Part shown: in pieces, positions 53,714 to 61,724 of the stretch | Layout of the letters: each line of letters starts with the position of its first letter | How positions within the stretch are numbered: the first letter of the stretch is position 1 | Source of the DNA: an uncultured Methanoregula sp. | GTDB taxonomy: Archaea; Halobacteriota; Methanomicrobia; Methanomicrobiales; Methanospirillaceae | Direction: 5' to 3' | DNA length: 64,000 nucleotides | NCBI RefSeq assembly: GCF_963667735.1 | Contig: NZ_OY763919.1 | Coordinates: forward strand, 1,427,539-1,491,538 | Made by a program: the position numbers and the translations under genes | Notes under the pieces: model-generated | Database searches by the model: none | What the model saw: only the letters and a program-made list of their open reading frames with translations | What the model was told of the DNA's origin: nothing

Positions 53714-54396
53714 TAAAATTCACGCCCGCGGACCCGGTTTATGTCAAAGACTGCCTTACTGCTGACGTGCATAACGGCAAAGACCCCAGCCTGGATGGGA
53801 TCGGTGACCACGAGATCCGCGTGCTCGGGAACAGTTCCTGCCATTTTAAGGGCAATGACCGGGATACCGGCTTCGCGGACCCGGTCCACGGCCTTCGAGA
53901 TCTCGCCCCCCATGATGGACCCGGCCAGAACCAGGATGGACGCACGGGGCAGGCGCGAGACGGCGTCGACAGCAAGCGCAAGCGTCCGCTCACCGACGAG
54001 CGGGATGGTATCGACCGAGATCCGCTCTCCCCGGATATTGTGGCGGTCGGCCTCGTTCACAGCGCCCAGAGCAACCTGGGCCACCTGTGCCCCGCCGCCT
54101 ATGATGATGACCCGCGAGCCGAATATATGACCGAACGGCTGGTAGGTCTTCACATCTTTCACCGAAGGGATGTTGTTGAGTTCCTCGATGAACTTCTCGT
54201 GAGTATCAACCTCGCCGCAGTCGTATTCAAAATAGAGTTCTGCAAAACCCGTATAGGGCCCGGAATCGAAGACTTCCTGGCTGACCATCACGATGTTGGC
54301 ATCATGGTTGGCAACAACGGTTGCAATATCACGCAATACCCCGCGGCGGTTCTCCGCAATGATCCGTATTGCTGAACGTTCCGGTACAGATTCCAT
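53713..54396 (-). CDS. ACT-domain protein (DUF5612-like)
   Basis: A 227-residue protein with an N-terminal ACT domain ('IRIIAENRRGVLRDIATVVANHDANIVMVSQEVF') and a C-terminal alpha/beta domain with 'IIGGGAQVAQVALGAVNEADRHNIRGERISVDTIPL' and 'LVLAGSIMGGEISKAVDRVREAGIPVIALKM'. ACT domains bind small ligands, often amino acids; the second domain looks like a nucleotide- or ligand-binding fold, matching the methanogen DUF5612 group. Function is unknown. It starts 8 bases downstream of tRNA-Gly and heads an operon with tsaC and the nucleotidyltransferase gene. Confidence 0.82.
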   Translation of the reverse strand: MESVPERSAIRIIAENRRGVLRDIATVVANHDANIVMVSQEVFDSGPYTGFAELYFEYDCGEVDTHEKFIEELNNIPSVKDVKTYQPFGHIFGSRVIIIGGGAQVAQVALGAVNEADRHNIRGERISVDTIPLVGERTLALAVDAVSRLPRASILVLAGSIMGGEISKAVDRVREAGIPVIALKMAGTVPEHADLVVTDPIQAGVFAVMHVSSKAVFDINRVRGREF

Positions 54397-54403
54397 AACC
54401 AGA

Positions 54404-54474
54404 TGCGATAACCGGGGATCGAACCCGGGTTAGAAGCTTGGGAAGCTCCTGTCCTACCGCTAGACTATTATCGC
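54404..54474 (-). tRNA. tRNA-Gly (CCC anticodon)
   Basis: A 71-base cloverleaf on the minus strand. Acceptor stem GCGATAA/TTATCGC, anticodon loop TTCCCAA with anticodon CCC (decodes GGG), and T arm with GGTTCGATCCC. The discriminator base is A. No CCA is encoded. The ACT-domain gene follows closely, so the two may be co-transcribed. Confidence 0.94.
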
Positions 54475-54746
54475 AGAATTGTTATTGCTCTCTAATATTG
54501 GGCGATTTTAACATAAATATAGTGCCTATCCTGGCGAAAAAATCCAGACGGACTCCTTTATAGTTCATGCAGGATTACTGCCTGTATCGCGTCAGTTTTC
54601 GATATTTTTATGAATGGCCCGACTCAGTACATATACGCTAGTACCCTGACCGCCTTTTTATTTTATCAGGCGGGCAAGATCCCCGGCCCTCGCGCAGGTA
54701 ACATCCACCTGCGGTCCGCCCGGGGATGTATCAGCGGAGAATTCCT

Positions 54747-55681
54747 ATGACCCGAAAAAACTCTGTCCTCTGGATCCTGATCGCTGCAGTCCTGCTTGTC
54801 CTTATCCTCCCGGTACAGGCAGATACCGCCGATGACCAGAATGTGAAAGTGATATACCAGACCACGTTTGGAAGCGATCCCCACTGGATCACCAACAGTC
54901 CTTCAACCAATTACTGGGAGCCCGCTGCCGGGAGATATCACTTCTCCATCGAGCCCAGCACCGGTGGTTACGTGTAGTTCCCGTCACCCTGGATGATTCT
55001 TCCTTTGCCCTGGACTACGATCTCACGCTGATAAGGGTCGACGACGGTGCAACCTTCCGGCTCGCACTTTCCAGCAATGAGATGAACCCCGAGAAAGGCC
55101 CGAGCATCCTCAATGAGTTCACCAATGCAAAGTTCGGGAAGATCATGTGGCTGCAGGTCGTCACCCCGGGCAACAAGATGACGGAAGTGAACAGCCAGTC
55201 CGGTGTCACTGCATACACGGGATCGACCGTCAAATACGAGCTCAACAAGACCTACCACGTGTCAACCTCGTACAACAAGGATCTGAACATGATCACAACC
55301 CGGGTGAGCGACAAGCAGACCGGCCAAGAGATCTGGAGTTATTATATCAAGACAACTGACGACATCACCGGTATCGGCCGCCTCTGGTTCGGCTCGATCA
55401 ATGACTTCGGCCCGATGAATATCTATGCCCAGGGCTACCTCGACAATGTGCGGATAACCGCTCCGGAAACGGTCACTGCCACACCCACTATCGCTGCGGT
55501 GACGCTAGGCACAACTCCTGCAGCTGCTGTCACGGTTGCCACAACGAAAAAAGCAACCCCCAAAACAACGGTCCCGACACCTTACCCGACTGCAACCCAG
55601 TCCCCGTCATCCGTGTTGGTTCCCCTTGCTGCGCTGGGAATCCTTGGCGGATGCCTGATCCTGGTACAGAAAAAAGAATAA
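54747..55681 (+). pseudogene. Exported, C-terminally anchored surface protein interrupted by a 1-base frameshift
   Basis: The first frame (ATG at 54747, GGAGA upstream) encodes a signal peptide ('VLWILIAAVLLVLILPVQA') and ends at TAG 54975-54977. The -1 frame continues without a stop from 54974 ('VVPVTLDDSSFALDYDL') to 55681, with a probable jellyroll/concanavalin-like body, a Thr/Pro-rich stalk, and a terminal helix ('LVPLAALGILGGCLILVQKKE') that looks like an archaeal cell-surface sorting anchor. Adding one base near 54973 would give an intact protein of about 311 residues. No slippery heptamer is evident, so a deletion or sequencing error is more likely than programmed frameshifting. Confidence 0.75.
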
Positions 55682-55725
55682 TCCTTTTTTTTACCCGCTT
55701 AACCTGCCAGGGCCGGTCCGAAATT

Positions 55726-56439
55726 CTATACCGGCTTCCGCTTTAGGCTGCAGGCAAGGCAGAGCGAGCTGTGGACCATGTCCACGAGATCCTGCTGTGT
55801 GTAAGGATTGTTCCGGATGAGATCCCAGTCCTTTGTGGTGTCCTCGTCATACTCGCCAACCCAGGAAGTGATCGAGACCTGGGGGCTGTGGAATCCGAGC
55901 CAGGCAAAGAAATTGAGCAGGTTTCCTGCAACATGCTGCATGCCGTCGACGTGGCCGATGATGATGAGCCCGACCACCTTGTCAACGATCATCCGTTTGC
56001 CAAACCAGGAGTACTGGTTCTCGATGCAGTTCATCCGCTCAACGAATTTCTGGACAAGGGCCGAATGGTTGTTCCAGCGGATGGGGGTTGCAAGGAAGAG
56101 GACGTCGCAGTCGAGCACGGCATTGTACACGATCTCCATCTGGTCGTCCTCGTATTTCATGGTGGACTGGCAGGGATAGGTGCAGTGATCGGGATTCTCC
56201 GAATAATTGCCCTCGCAATCGTAAATGTTGAGATCTTTTAACCGGATGAACGTGGTCTCGCACCCGAGATCCCTGCACTTGTCAAGGGCCGATATGAGAA
56301 TCCGTTCCGATTTGGACATGCCGGGTTCCTGCCGGCTCGATCCGGAGATCCCGACAACCCGCGTTCCTTTGACAAGCACGGGGTCGGGGGCCGGGACAGC
56401 ATCGATACCGAGTTTATGTCCAACGAGGGGAGATGGCAT
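55726..56439 (-). CDS. Flavodoxin/NADPH-dependent FMN reductase-family protein with Cys-rich motif
   Basis: A 237-residue flavoprotein of the multimeric flavodoxin (WrbA/iron-sulfur flavoprotein-like) group. The FMN phosphate loop is 'VVGISGSSRQEPGMSKS', and 'LDCDVLFLATPIRWNNHSALVQKFVERM' is typical. The central 'YDCEGNYSENPDHCTYPC' segment holds three cysteines in the place where iron-sulfur flavoproteins of methanogens carry a compact cluster motif, so a cluster is possible but the spacing is not clearly canonical. The ATG at 56439 gives the usual domain start. It stands alone. Confidence 0.85.
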   Translation of the reverse strand: MPSPLVGHKLGIDAVPAPDPVLVKGTRVVGISGSSRQEPGMSKSERILISALDKCRDLGCETTFIRLKDLNIYDCEGNYSENPDHCTYPCQSTMKYEDDQMEIVYNAVLDCDVLFLATPIRWNNHSALVQKFVERMNCIENQYSWFGKRMIVDKVVGLIIIGHVDGMQHVAGNLLNFFAWLGFHSPQVSITSWVGEYDEDTTKDWDLIRNNPYTQQDLVDMVHSSLCLACSLKRKPV

Positions 56440-56584
56440 AGGATAGTGTGATGCCGTTTTGGTATATGGAGCTGTTCTTTGTCTGCTGTGCCTCCGGCTT
56501 GGGAACTCCTGCCGGACCAGCCATAGCCTTTCTGAACCCCGTGAATGGAGATCGTTCTGGATATGCCCCGGGCAACAGATATGT

Positions 56585-57139
56585 TCAGGACCTGCGGGAA
56601 ACGTACTGCCAGACCAGGGCCGCGACAACCGCCACCGTGCTGCCGATGATCACTTCCAGGAACCGGTGGGCTGCATTGGCGAACGGGGGGATATCCGGGT
56701 TCTGGGCCGAGACCACCATCACGATGCCCGCAGTGAGGGCTGCAAGCCGGAGATGGGTCGGCATCTTGAGAAGCTCGCAGGTGAGGACCACGATCCCGAT
56801 CAGGATGCCCAGGCCCGCGATGCTGAACGGGAAGAACGTGAGGTAGATGGCGCTGAAGATGGCTCCTATGAGCGAGCCCTGGACCCGGAACCAGGCAGTA
56901 CTGATCGTCTGCGAACGGGTGTCCTGGGTCACGATGATGGCCGAGATCATCGCCCACATCGCGCCGATCATCCTCGTGTCCGCGTAGTCGGGGAGGATGT
57001 ACGAGAGGAAAAGGGCAAGCGAGAACGAGAGCGATGAGACAACGGCAAACTGGAGCGCTGTCGAGAGCGGGGAGGCCATGCGCCGCAGGAACCCGGCCAC
57101 CCCTCCGGGACCCTCGGTATCCCCAGCACTTCCGGACAT
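56585..57139 (-). CDS. FUSC-family membrane protein (aromatic-acid-exporter-like)
   Basis: A 184-residue protein with about five hydrophobic segments ('LQFAVVSSLSFSLALFLSYIL', 'MIGAMWAMISAIIVTQDT', 'GSLIGAIFSAIYLTFFPFSIAGLGILIGIVVLTC'). The 'W-x-x-x-S-x-x-I-V-x-Q' pattern followed by a glycine-rich helix ('RVQGSLIGAIFSAI') is typical of FUSC/ArAE proteins. The size equals the minimal membrane module without the cytosolic domain. Substrate unknown. Divergent tRNA-Cys lies 187 bases away. Confidence 0.83.
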   Translation of the reverse strand: MSGSAGDTEGPGGVAGFLRRMASPLSTALQFAVVSSLSFSLALFLSYILPDYADTRMIGAMWAMISAIIVTQDTRSQTISTAWFRVQGSLIGAIFSAIYLTFFPFSIAGLGILIGIVVLTCELLKMPTHLRLAALTAGIVMVVSAQNPDIPPFANAAHRFLEVIIGSTVAVVAALVWQYVSRRS

Positions 57140-57325
57140 GGTATCAGAAGAATGGGAAACGGGGTATTACTAACTTTTCTTTCTGCGCCGGTCCGGGCCG
57201 GCGGCCAGGGTCTGAAGATGAAATACGCATCTTACTGCACCGGTATACATCTGGCTGTTCAGATGACTGCAACATCCAAAAAAAGATCTTCCGGGGATTT
57301 ATTTCTCCATTGAGTCCCCTTGGAG

Positions 57326-57396
57326 AGCCAATGCCCGGAATCGAACCGGGATATGCTGATCTGCAGTCAGCTGCGTAGCCTTTCCGCCACATTGGC
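57326..57396 (-). tRNA. tRNA-Cys (GCA anticodon)
   Basis: A 71-base cloverleaf on the minus strand with acceptor stem GCCAATG/CATTGGC, anticodon loop CTGCAGA (anticodon GCA) and T arm CCCGG-TTCGATT-CCGGG. The discriminator is U, the identity element of tRNA-Cys. No CCA is encoded. I see no integrase or duplicated 3' end near it. Confidence 0.95.
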
Positions 57397-57401
57397 AGGG
57401 A

Positions 57402-57417
57402 TGTTCACTATTGTGAC
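57402..57417. promoter_or_regulatory. Candidate operator 1 for the winged-helix regulator
   Basis: The sequence TGTTCACTATTGTGAC is an imperfect inverted repeat. Its first 13 bases match, with one difference, the reverse complement of a second site at 57551-57563. It lies just upstream of tRNA-Cys (on its 5' side) and 170 bases before the winged-helix gene. Confidence 0.4.
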
Positions 57418-57547
57418 ATCACATACTATCGTGGTCCCCGGGACTATTTAGGGGGTATTTTTCGGGCGGGTTTTGCCGCATTCTGCCGGCGATCCTCCGG
57501 ATTCCAGAAGCACCGCTGTCACATGAAAGATCCCTGGAACGAAATAC

Positions 57548-57563
57548 TTAACAATTGTGAACA
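57548..57563. promoter_or_regulatory. Candidate operator 2 for the winged-helix regulator
   Basis: TTAACAATTGTGAACA, near-palindromic around AATT (ideal TTCACAATTGTGAA), is 25-40 bases before the ATG at 57588, overlapping the likely promoter. Together with the site at 57402 it suggests autorepression by the dimeric winged-helix protein. Inference from symmetry and position. Confidence 0.42.
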
Positions 57564-57587
57564 CCAAGTATGTACTGGTGATCCACT

Positions 57588-57984
57588 ATGAGGGATCGTT
57601 TTTGTTGTAACCGATAATCAGCCCAAAGGAAAAACCATTGCCCATCTCCCCCCGTCAGCAAAACTGGTGTACAAGGTACTGGAGACAAGCGGCCAGCTGA
57701 CTCAGAAGGATATCATCCGTGAGACAACGCTGCCGTCGCGGACGGTGCGATATGCCCTGAACCGTCTCAAAGAAGAGCACGTCCTTGTCGAGCGTTATTA
57801 TTTCACGGACGCCCGCCAGAGCCTGTACAGGCTTGCCCTGCAGCCGCAGGAAAACGGGCTTATTAATGTCGGGTGAAAGGCTCTCGGGGTTGCGGGGATC
57901 GAGCAGGTGAAAGTGAATGTGCTCGATGAACCGTTCAACTGGGACCGGTTCGTGAAGCAGCGGGGCAGCCTCAAGGGCTTCTGA
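57588..57984 (+). pseudogene. Winged-helix (MarR-like) regulator, broken by a 1-base insertion and followed by an in-frame TGA
   Basis: The frame 57667-57876 encodes a winged helix ('LPPSAKLVYKVLETSGQLTQKDIIRETTLPSRTVRYALNRLKEE'). Removing one T from the T5 run near 57601 would join it to an ATG at 57588 preceded by no other good start, giving 'MRDRFVVTDNQPKGKT' ahead of the domain. After TGA (57874-57876) the same frame stays open for 35 more codons of coding-like composition ('GVAGIEQVKVNVLDEPFNWDRF') to TGA at 57982-57984; I cannot identify this tail. The gene may be decaying, or mis-sequenced. Two palindromic sites upstream suggest it once bound its own promoter. Confidence 0.65.
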
Positions 57985-58050
57985 TCATCCTCCCGTTTTT
58001 TTTCAATACATTCATTCCGTCATTACGCCACGTTGCGATCCCTGTCCGGC

Positions 58051-58998
58051 CTACGACTGCCGGATGCCGTCAAGGTAATGATGCGGGCCGGTATGGATCG
58101 CACTGATGAGCGATGGCTCGAAGATCTCCTCTCTGCCCACGAGCCGCCCGGTGTACCCGAGCTCGTGGAGGACCCGGGCAAACTTCAGGGTCGATGCGAT
58201 ATATTCCGGGGGAAGGGCCGAACAATATTTTGGTGAAATCCGGTACGTGTCCAGCACGAAGTCCGGGTCGACCATGCCCATGGTCCCGGCCACCATCCCC
58301 GCCGCTGCCCGGGGATCCTGCCGGATCAGTTCGCAGGCAGACTCGTGGGCGGTGAGGAACCGGGTGAGGAGATCTTCTCTCTTGAGCATCTCCCGCATCA
58401 CCACAATGCCGTAACTGGGATTGAACGGCCAGAGCCGGTCCGGGGGAACAATCAGCTGTCCATTGCCATACCGGGCCGCGGTGGCTGCAAGCGCCGGTGT
58501 CCCGGCGGCCGCTGCGATCTCCCCCTGCAGCAGTGCATCGGATAGGAAGTCGGCCCACGGGTAGTTCTTCACGGTAACGTCCTCTATTCCCTCCCCGCGC
58601 AACAACTCGTGTACGATTACATCGTGGATGGAGCCTTTCGGGGGTGTCCCGATCGCCCTGCCGGAGAACTGCCGGAGGAACGCATGCATGCTTTCGCATT
58701 CCGCGAGCGCACGGATCCCCGGACCGGCGATTATCACCGTCCCCTCCACGTGCCCTCCCGCAATGCAGGCCAGCCGGAGGCCGCGGTCGATCCCGATGAT
58801 GACCGGCGGGAGTCCGATATACCCGAGATCGAGCGTGCCCTCCTGCATGGCGCTGATGATGTCCGGCCCGGAGGCAAAGAGTCGCCAGCTTGCCTGCAGC
58901 CCCGCATCTTCGAGCAGGGAGCTGCCCCGGAGCAGGAGCGCGGTATGGTACAGCGTTGAGAGATGCCCGATCCGGATCTGCCTGTCCTCTTCTGTCAT
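58051..58998 (-). CDS. Cytosolic substrate-binding-like protein (NMT1/TauA-type fold)
   Basis: A 315-residue protein resembling the ligand-binding proteins of nitrate/sulfonate/taurine-type ABC transporters: 'IRIGHLSTLYHTALLLRG', 'TLDLGYIGLPPVIIGIDRGL', 'RAIGTPPKGSIHDVIVHELL', 'NPSYGIVVMREML'. Unlike transport proteins it has no signal peptide or lipobox, so it should stay in the cytosol as a sensor or a small enzyme. It starts 3 bases after the stop of the HTH gene, with GGTGA upstream, and is divergent from the ABC ATPase/GTPase/Fe-S/coenzyme M operon. A role in sensing or handling a sulfonate intermediate is an inference. Confidence 0.82.
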   Translation of the reverse strand: MTEEDRQIRIGHLSTLYHTALLLRGSSLLEDAGLQASWRLFASGPDIISAMQEGTLDLGYIGLPPVIIGIDRGLRLACIAGGHVEGTVIIAGPGIRALAECESMHAFLRQFSGRAIGTPPKGSIHDVIVHELLRGEGIEDVTVKNYPWADFLSDALLQGEIAAAAGTPALAATAARYGNGQLIVPPDRLWPFNPSYGIVVMREMLKREDLLTRFLTAHESACELIRQDPRAAAGMVAGTMGMVDPDFVLDTYRISPKYCSALPPEYIASTLKFARVLHELGYTGRLVGREEIFEPSLISAIHTGPHHYLDGIRQS

Positions 58999-59001
58999 GA
59001 C

Positions 59002-59490
59002 TCACCCGATCTTCCGCGCAACCGTGCTGATCGCTTCGTCGATTACCGCAAGATCCGGGCGGAGCATCGATACCGGGACATCCACGATCTTCTCGACAAT
59101 GGAGGCAAGGATCGGCGCACAGATGATGCCGGCCGCCCCGTCCTTCTCCGCCCGCGCTGCGGCGATGATGCACTCCTCCAGGGAGTTTGCAGAATAGCCC
59201 CGGATGGCAAATGTCCTGCCCCCGGACTCCACCTCGCGCCGCTCCATGCTGTCGAGGAGGAACCTGGCGGCGATGATGGCAATGAAACTGCCCCGGGGCG
59301 GCTCGAGGACCGCAACAATTTTTTTGATCGTGGAGAGCCGGGGATCCCGCTCCCCCATCGTGATCTTGTAGAGCGTGGAGACCGGGATGCCGGTCTGTTC
59401 GGCCAGCTCCCGGACCGTCAGTCCTTTCTTCTCCAGTTCCTCGTTCAGGGCCGCGGTGAAATCGATCTCGAAGATCCTCTTTGACAACAT
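59002..59490 (-). CDS. HTH (XRE-type) regulator with C-terminal ligand-type domain
   Basis: A 162-residue protein. Residues about 14-70 form a helix-turn-helix ('GLTVRELAEQTGIPVSTLYKITMGERDPRLSTIKKIV'). The C-terminal half ('GGRTFAIRGYSANSLEECIIAAARAEKDGAAGIICAPILASIVEKIVDVPVSML') looks like an alpha/beta ligand domain seen in methanogen regulators. It is co-transcribed with the cytosolic binding protein and divergent from the operon leading to coenzyme M genes, so it probably controls both. The ATG at 59490 has a GGG tract four bases upstream. Confidence 0.82.
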   Translation of the reverse strand: MLSKRIFEIDFTAALNEELEKKGLTVRELAEQTGIPVSTLYKITMGERDPRLSTIKKIVAVLEPPRGSFIAIIAARFLLDSMERREVESGGRTFAIRGYSANSLEECIIAAARAEKDGAAGIICAPILASIVEKIVDVPVSMLRPDLAVIDEAISTVARKIG

Positions 59491-59593
59491 ATTATCCCTT
59501 ATGTCTCATTTTTAAGATTATAATTATTACTATAAGGAAAATTTTATTGCAATATTGGAAACCTATATCAATTCTTTATTCCATGATCATGCG
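59491..59593. promoter_or_regulatory. AT-rich divergent promoter region
   Basis: This 103-base gap holds an AT-rich core (attataattattactataag, about 59516-59536) that reads TATA-like on both strands and could drive the HTH gene leftward and the ABC ATPase operon rightward. It is the natural place for the HTH protein to act. No clear palindrome is seen. Confidence 0.45.
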
Positions 59594-60397
59594 ATGCACA
59601 GCGATCAGACGTACGAGATTACCATACTCCCCGGCACCAACCGCGACGGGGAGAAGGAGGGGTTTGACCGGATCGTCATCCGCCCGGGCGATACGCTCTC
59701 CATTGTCGGTCCCACCGGATCCGGCAAATCCGCATTTATCAATGATATCGAGGTGCTGGCCCAGGACGACACCGTGACGGGCCGCACCATTCTCATGGAC
59801 GGCGCCGAACCGCCGGAAGAGATGGTCCGGGATCCGGCCAGGAAGCCCATCGCCCTCCTCACCCAGAACACCCGGGTCATTGCCGACCTCACGGTGGCCC
59901 GATTCCTTGCCCTCCATATCCGGGCCCGCGAGACCGAGGCACAGGAGCTCGTCACCCGGACCGTGGACCTGGCAAACGAGTTCACCGGGGAAAAGATCGC
60001 AGAAGCAATGCGGATGAGTTCTCTCTCCGGGGGCCAGACCCGGTCCCTCCTGATAGCCGATGCCATCCTGATAGGCCAGACCCCCATCATCCTGCTCGAC
60101 GAGATCGAGAATGCCGGCATCAACAAGGAGCGCGTCATCGCCTGCCTCCGCAAGTACCGGAAAGCCGTGATCTTCGTCACCCACGATCCTTACCTCGCCC
60201 TGATAACCGACCGCCGCATTATCATGAAAAACGGGGCAGTCGCAGCAGTGCTCGAACCAAGGGGACATGAACAGGAGATCCTTAATACGGTCTTTGGCAT
60301 GGATTCGTTCCTCTGGGATCTCCGCGAGAAGATCCGGCACGGGGACCTGATCAGCGGCGAGCAGGAGTTGCCAAAAAAGACCGGGGTATTTGCATGA
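59594..60397 (+). CDS. ABC-type ATPase without membrane partner
   Basis: A 267-residue ATP-binding cassette protein from the ATG at 59594 (a TTG at 59555 would add 13 residues). Walker A 'GPTGSGKS', signature 'LSGGQTRS', Walker B 'IILLDE' and H loop 'FVTHD' are all present. No permease gene lies nearby, so it may act in the cytosol, like ABC ATPases of assembly or maturation systems. Its stop overlaps the start of the GTPase gene (ATGA). Association with coenzyme M genes is by position. Confidence 0.87.
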   Translation: MHSDQTYEITILPGTNRDGEKEGFDRIVIRPGDTLSIVGPTGSGKSAFINDIEVLAQDDTVTGRTILMDGAEPPEEMVRDPARKPIALLTQNTRVIADLTVARFLALHIRARETEAQELVTRTVDLANEFTGEKIAEAMRMSSLSGGQTRSLLIADAILIGQTPIILLDEIENAGINKERVIACLRKYRKAVIFVTHDPYLALITDRRIIMKNGAVAAVLEPRGHEQEILNTVFGMDSFLWDLREKIRHGDLISGEQELPKKTGVFA

Positions 60398-61101
60398 AAC
60401 TCATCATCGTTGCCGGCCCGCCCAGTGCCGGAAAGACGGCAGTCATCCGCCAGATCATAAAAAAGTTCAACAAGACTGAGAGAACCGCGTTCCTAAAGAT
60501 CGATGTTGTCCGGGCTTTTGAAGACGAGGAGCTCCTCGAGGAGTTCGCAATCCCTGCACGGAAAGTCTATTCCGGGGATCTCTGCCCGGACCACATGGGC
60601 ATCATGATCTTAAAGGATGCAATTGCCTGGGCTGAAGGAGAACAGGCCGGGATTTTGATCATCGAGAGCGCAGGGCTCTGCCTCCGGTGCACCCCGTACA
60701 CAACCCAGGCCTACGGGATTGCGGTCCTCCCGGCGGTCTCGGGGAGCAATGCTCCCTTGAAGATGGCCCCGCTCATTGCGCTTGCCGACTCGGCGGTCGT
60801 GACCAAGACCGATCTCGTCTCTCAGGCAGAAAAAGAGGTCTTCCGGGAGTGTATCCGCAGCGTTGTCCCGAAGATCGACATCATCGAGACCAACGCGGTG
60901 CAGGGAACCGGCCTGCGGTACCTGATGCAGGCGATTGCAAAGCACCCGGCAATCTCGGACGCAGATGCCATCTCCCTCCGGGGCACGCCGCCGCTTGGGG
61001 TCTGCACGATCTGTATCGGCAAGAAGGAGATCGGCTGGCAGCACCATTTCGGGGTCATCCGGCCGCTGGAAGAGGCAGACAACCTCTACCGGGGGGACTG
61101 A
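60394..61101 (+). CDS. HypB/CobW-like P-loop GTPase
   Basis: A 235-residue SIMIBI-class GTPase. Walker A is 'VAGPPSAGKTAV', the G3-like region 'ILIIESAGLCLRCTPY', and the guanine motif 'VVTKTDL', followed by 'IIETNAVQGTGLRYLMQAI'. Cysteines in 'GLCLRCTPY' and 'GVCTICIG' could bind metal. HypB and CobW relatives insert metals or chaperone cofactors. It overlaps the ABC ATPase gene and precedes the Fe-S protein by 4 bases. Confidence 0.87.
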   Translation: MKLIIVAGPPSAGKTAVIRQIIKKFNKTERTAFLKIDVVRAFEDEELLEEFAIPARKVYSGDLCPDHMGIMILKDAIAWAEGEQAGILIIESAGLCLRCTPYTTQAYGIAVLPAVSGSNAPLKMAPLIALADSAVVTKTDLVSQAEKEVFRECIRSVVPKIDIIETNAVQGTGLRYLMQAIAKHPAISDADAISLRGTPPLGVCTICIGKKEIGWQHHFGVIRPLEEADNLYRGD

Positions 61102-61105
61102 CTTC

Positions 61106-61720
61106 ATGGCATGGGAACCCCCGGGCAGGGACTGCGGTGCGTGCGGCCTTCCGAGGTGCAGCGATTTTGTTGCAGCCGTTAAAAAGAAGACCAAGGCAAA
61201 TGAGGACTGCACGTTCTTCTTAGATGGCAGTGCCGACAAAAAAACCGGAACAACATACTCCGGCACCGATGTGACCGGCGCAAAATACGATTTCATCATC
61301 CGGGCCTTCCCGGGCGAACCCTCGGCCCGGAAGTTTATCGTGCCTTTCCGGGCGGACCTCGTGGAGAAATGGGATATCAGGAAAGGCGACCTGGTCACCG
61401 GCCGGCCCGCAGGTCCCGGCTGCCCGCTCTACCATGCTCTGCGGGTCCTCTCGGCCAACCCGGTCACCGGCGTGCTGGAATGCCACACGGTCGGGCCGCT
61501 TGAGGCCCGCAGGGAGAAGGCCCATGACGTCCAGGCCTACCATGTCCACGCGTTCGAAGGTATTGCCGAGACCGTCATCCGCCCGCCCACGCTCGGGCTC
61601 CGGCAGCGGTTTCTCCCCGGCTACTGCATGATCGACCTCGCCCACACGGCGCTCGTCAACATGGTGCTGAACAAGAAGGACGGGCTCCACGTGCGGGTGG
61701 AAGATATACGGATAATGTGA
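61106..61720 (+). CDS. Fe-S-cluster protein with N-terminal CxxC motifs
   Basis: A 204-residue protein. The N-terminus 'GRDCGACGLPRCSDFVAAVKKKTKANEDC' has the C-x2-C-x4-C-x16-C spacing of the 4Fe-4S 'FeS' domain found in CODH/ACS and related proteins. The rest is a beta-rich domain ('DLVTGRPAGPGCPLYHALRVLSANPVTGVLECHTVGPLEARR') with a 'LPGYCMIDLAHTALVNMVLN' end. I recognise no characterised family. It lies between the GTPase and cysteate synthase genes (4-base gaps), so it probably works with them; a reductive or sulfur-inserting step is a guess. Confidence 0.82.
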   Translation: MAWEPPGRDCGACGLPRCSDFVAAVKKKTKANEDCTFFLDGSADKKTGTTYSGTDVTGAKYDFIIRAFPGEPSARKFIVPFRADLVEKWDIRKGDLVTGRPAGPGCPLYHALRVLSANPVTGVLECHTVGPLEARREKAHDVQAYHVHAFEGIAETVIRPPTLGLRQRFLPGYCMIDLAHTALVNMVLNKKDGLHVRVEDIRIM

Positions 61721-61724
61721 GATC

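Noticed and set aside
57300..57420. Integration site of a mobile element at tRNA-Cys
   Set aside because: No integrase, no repeated tRNA 3' end and no change in gene character around it; the other two tRNA genes were dismissed on the same grounds.
57874..57876. Selenocysteine codon read-through of TGA in the winged-helix gene
   Set aside because: No SECIS-like hairpin is apparent, the protein type is not a selenoprotein, and the gene already carries a frameshift.
59555..59593. TTG start for the ABC ATPase
   Set aside because: The thirteen extra residues have no family support and the AAGGA upstream is too far; ATG at 59594 gives the domain start, though the choice is not certain.
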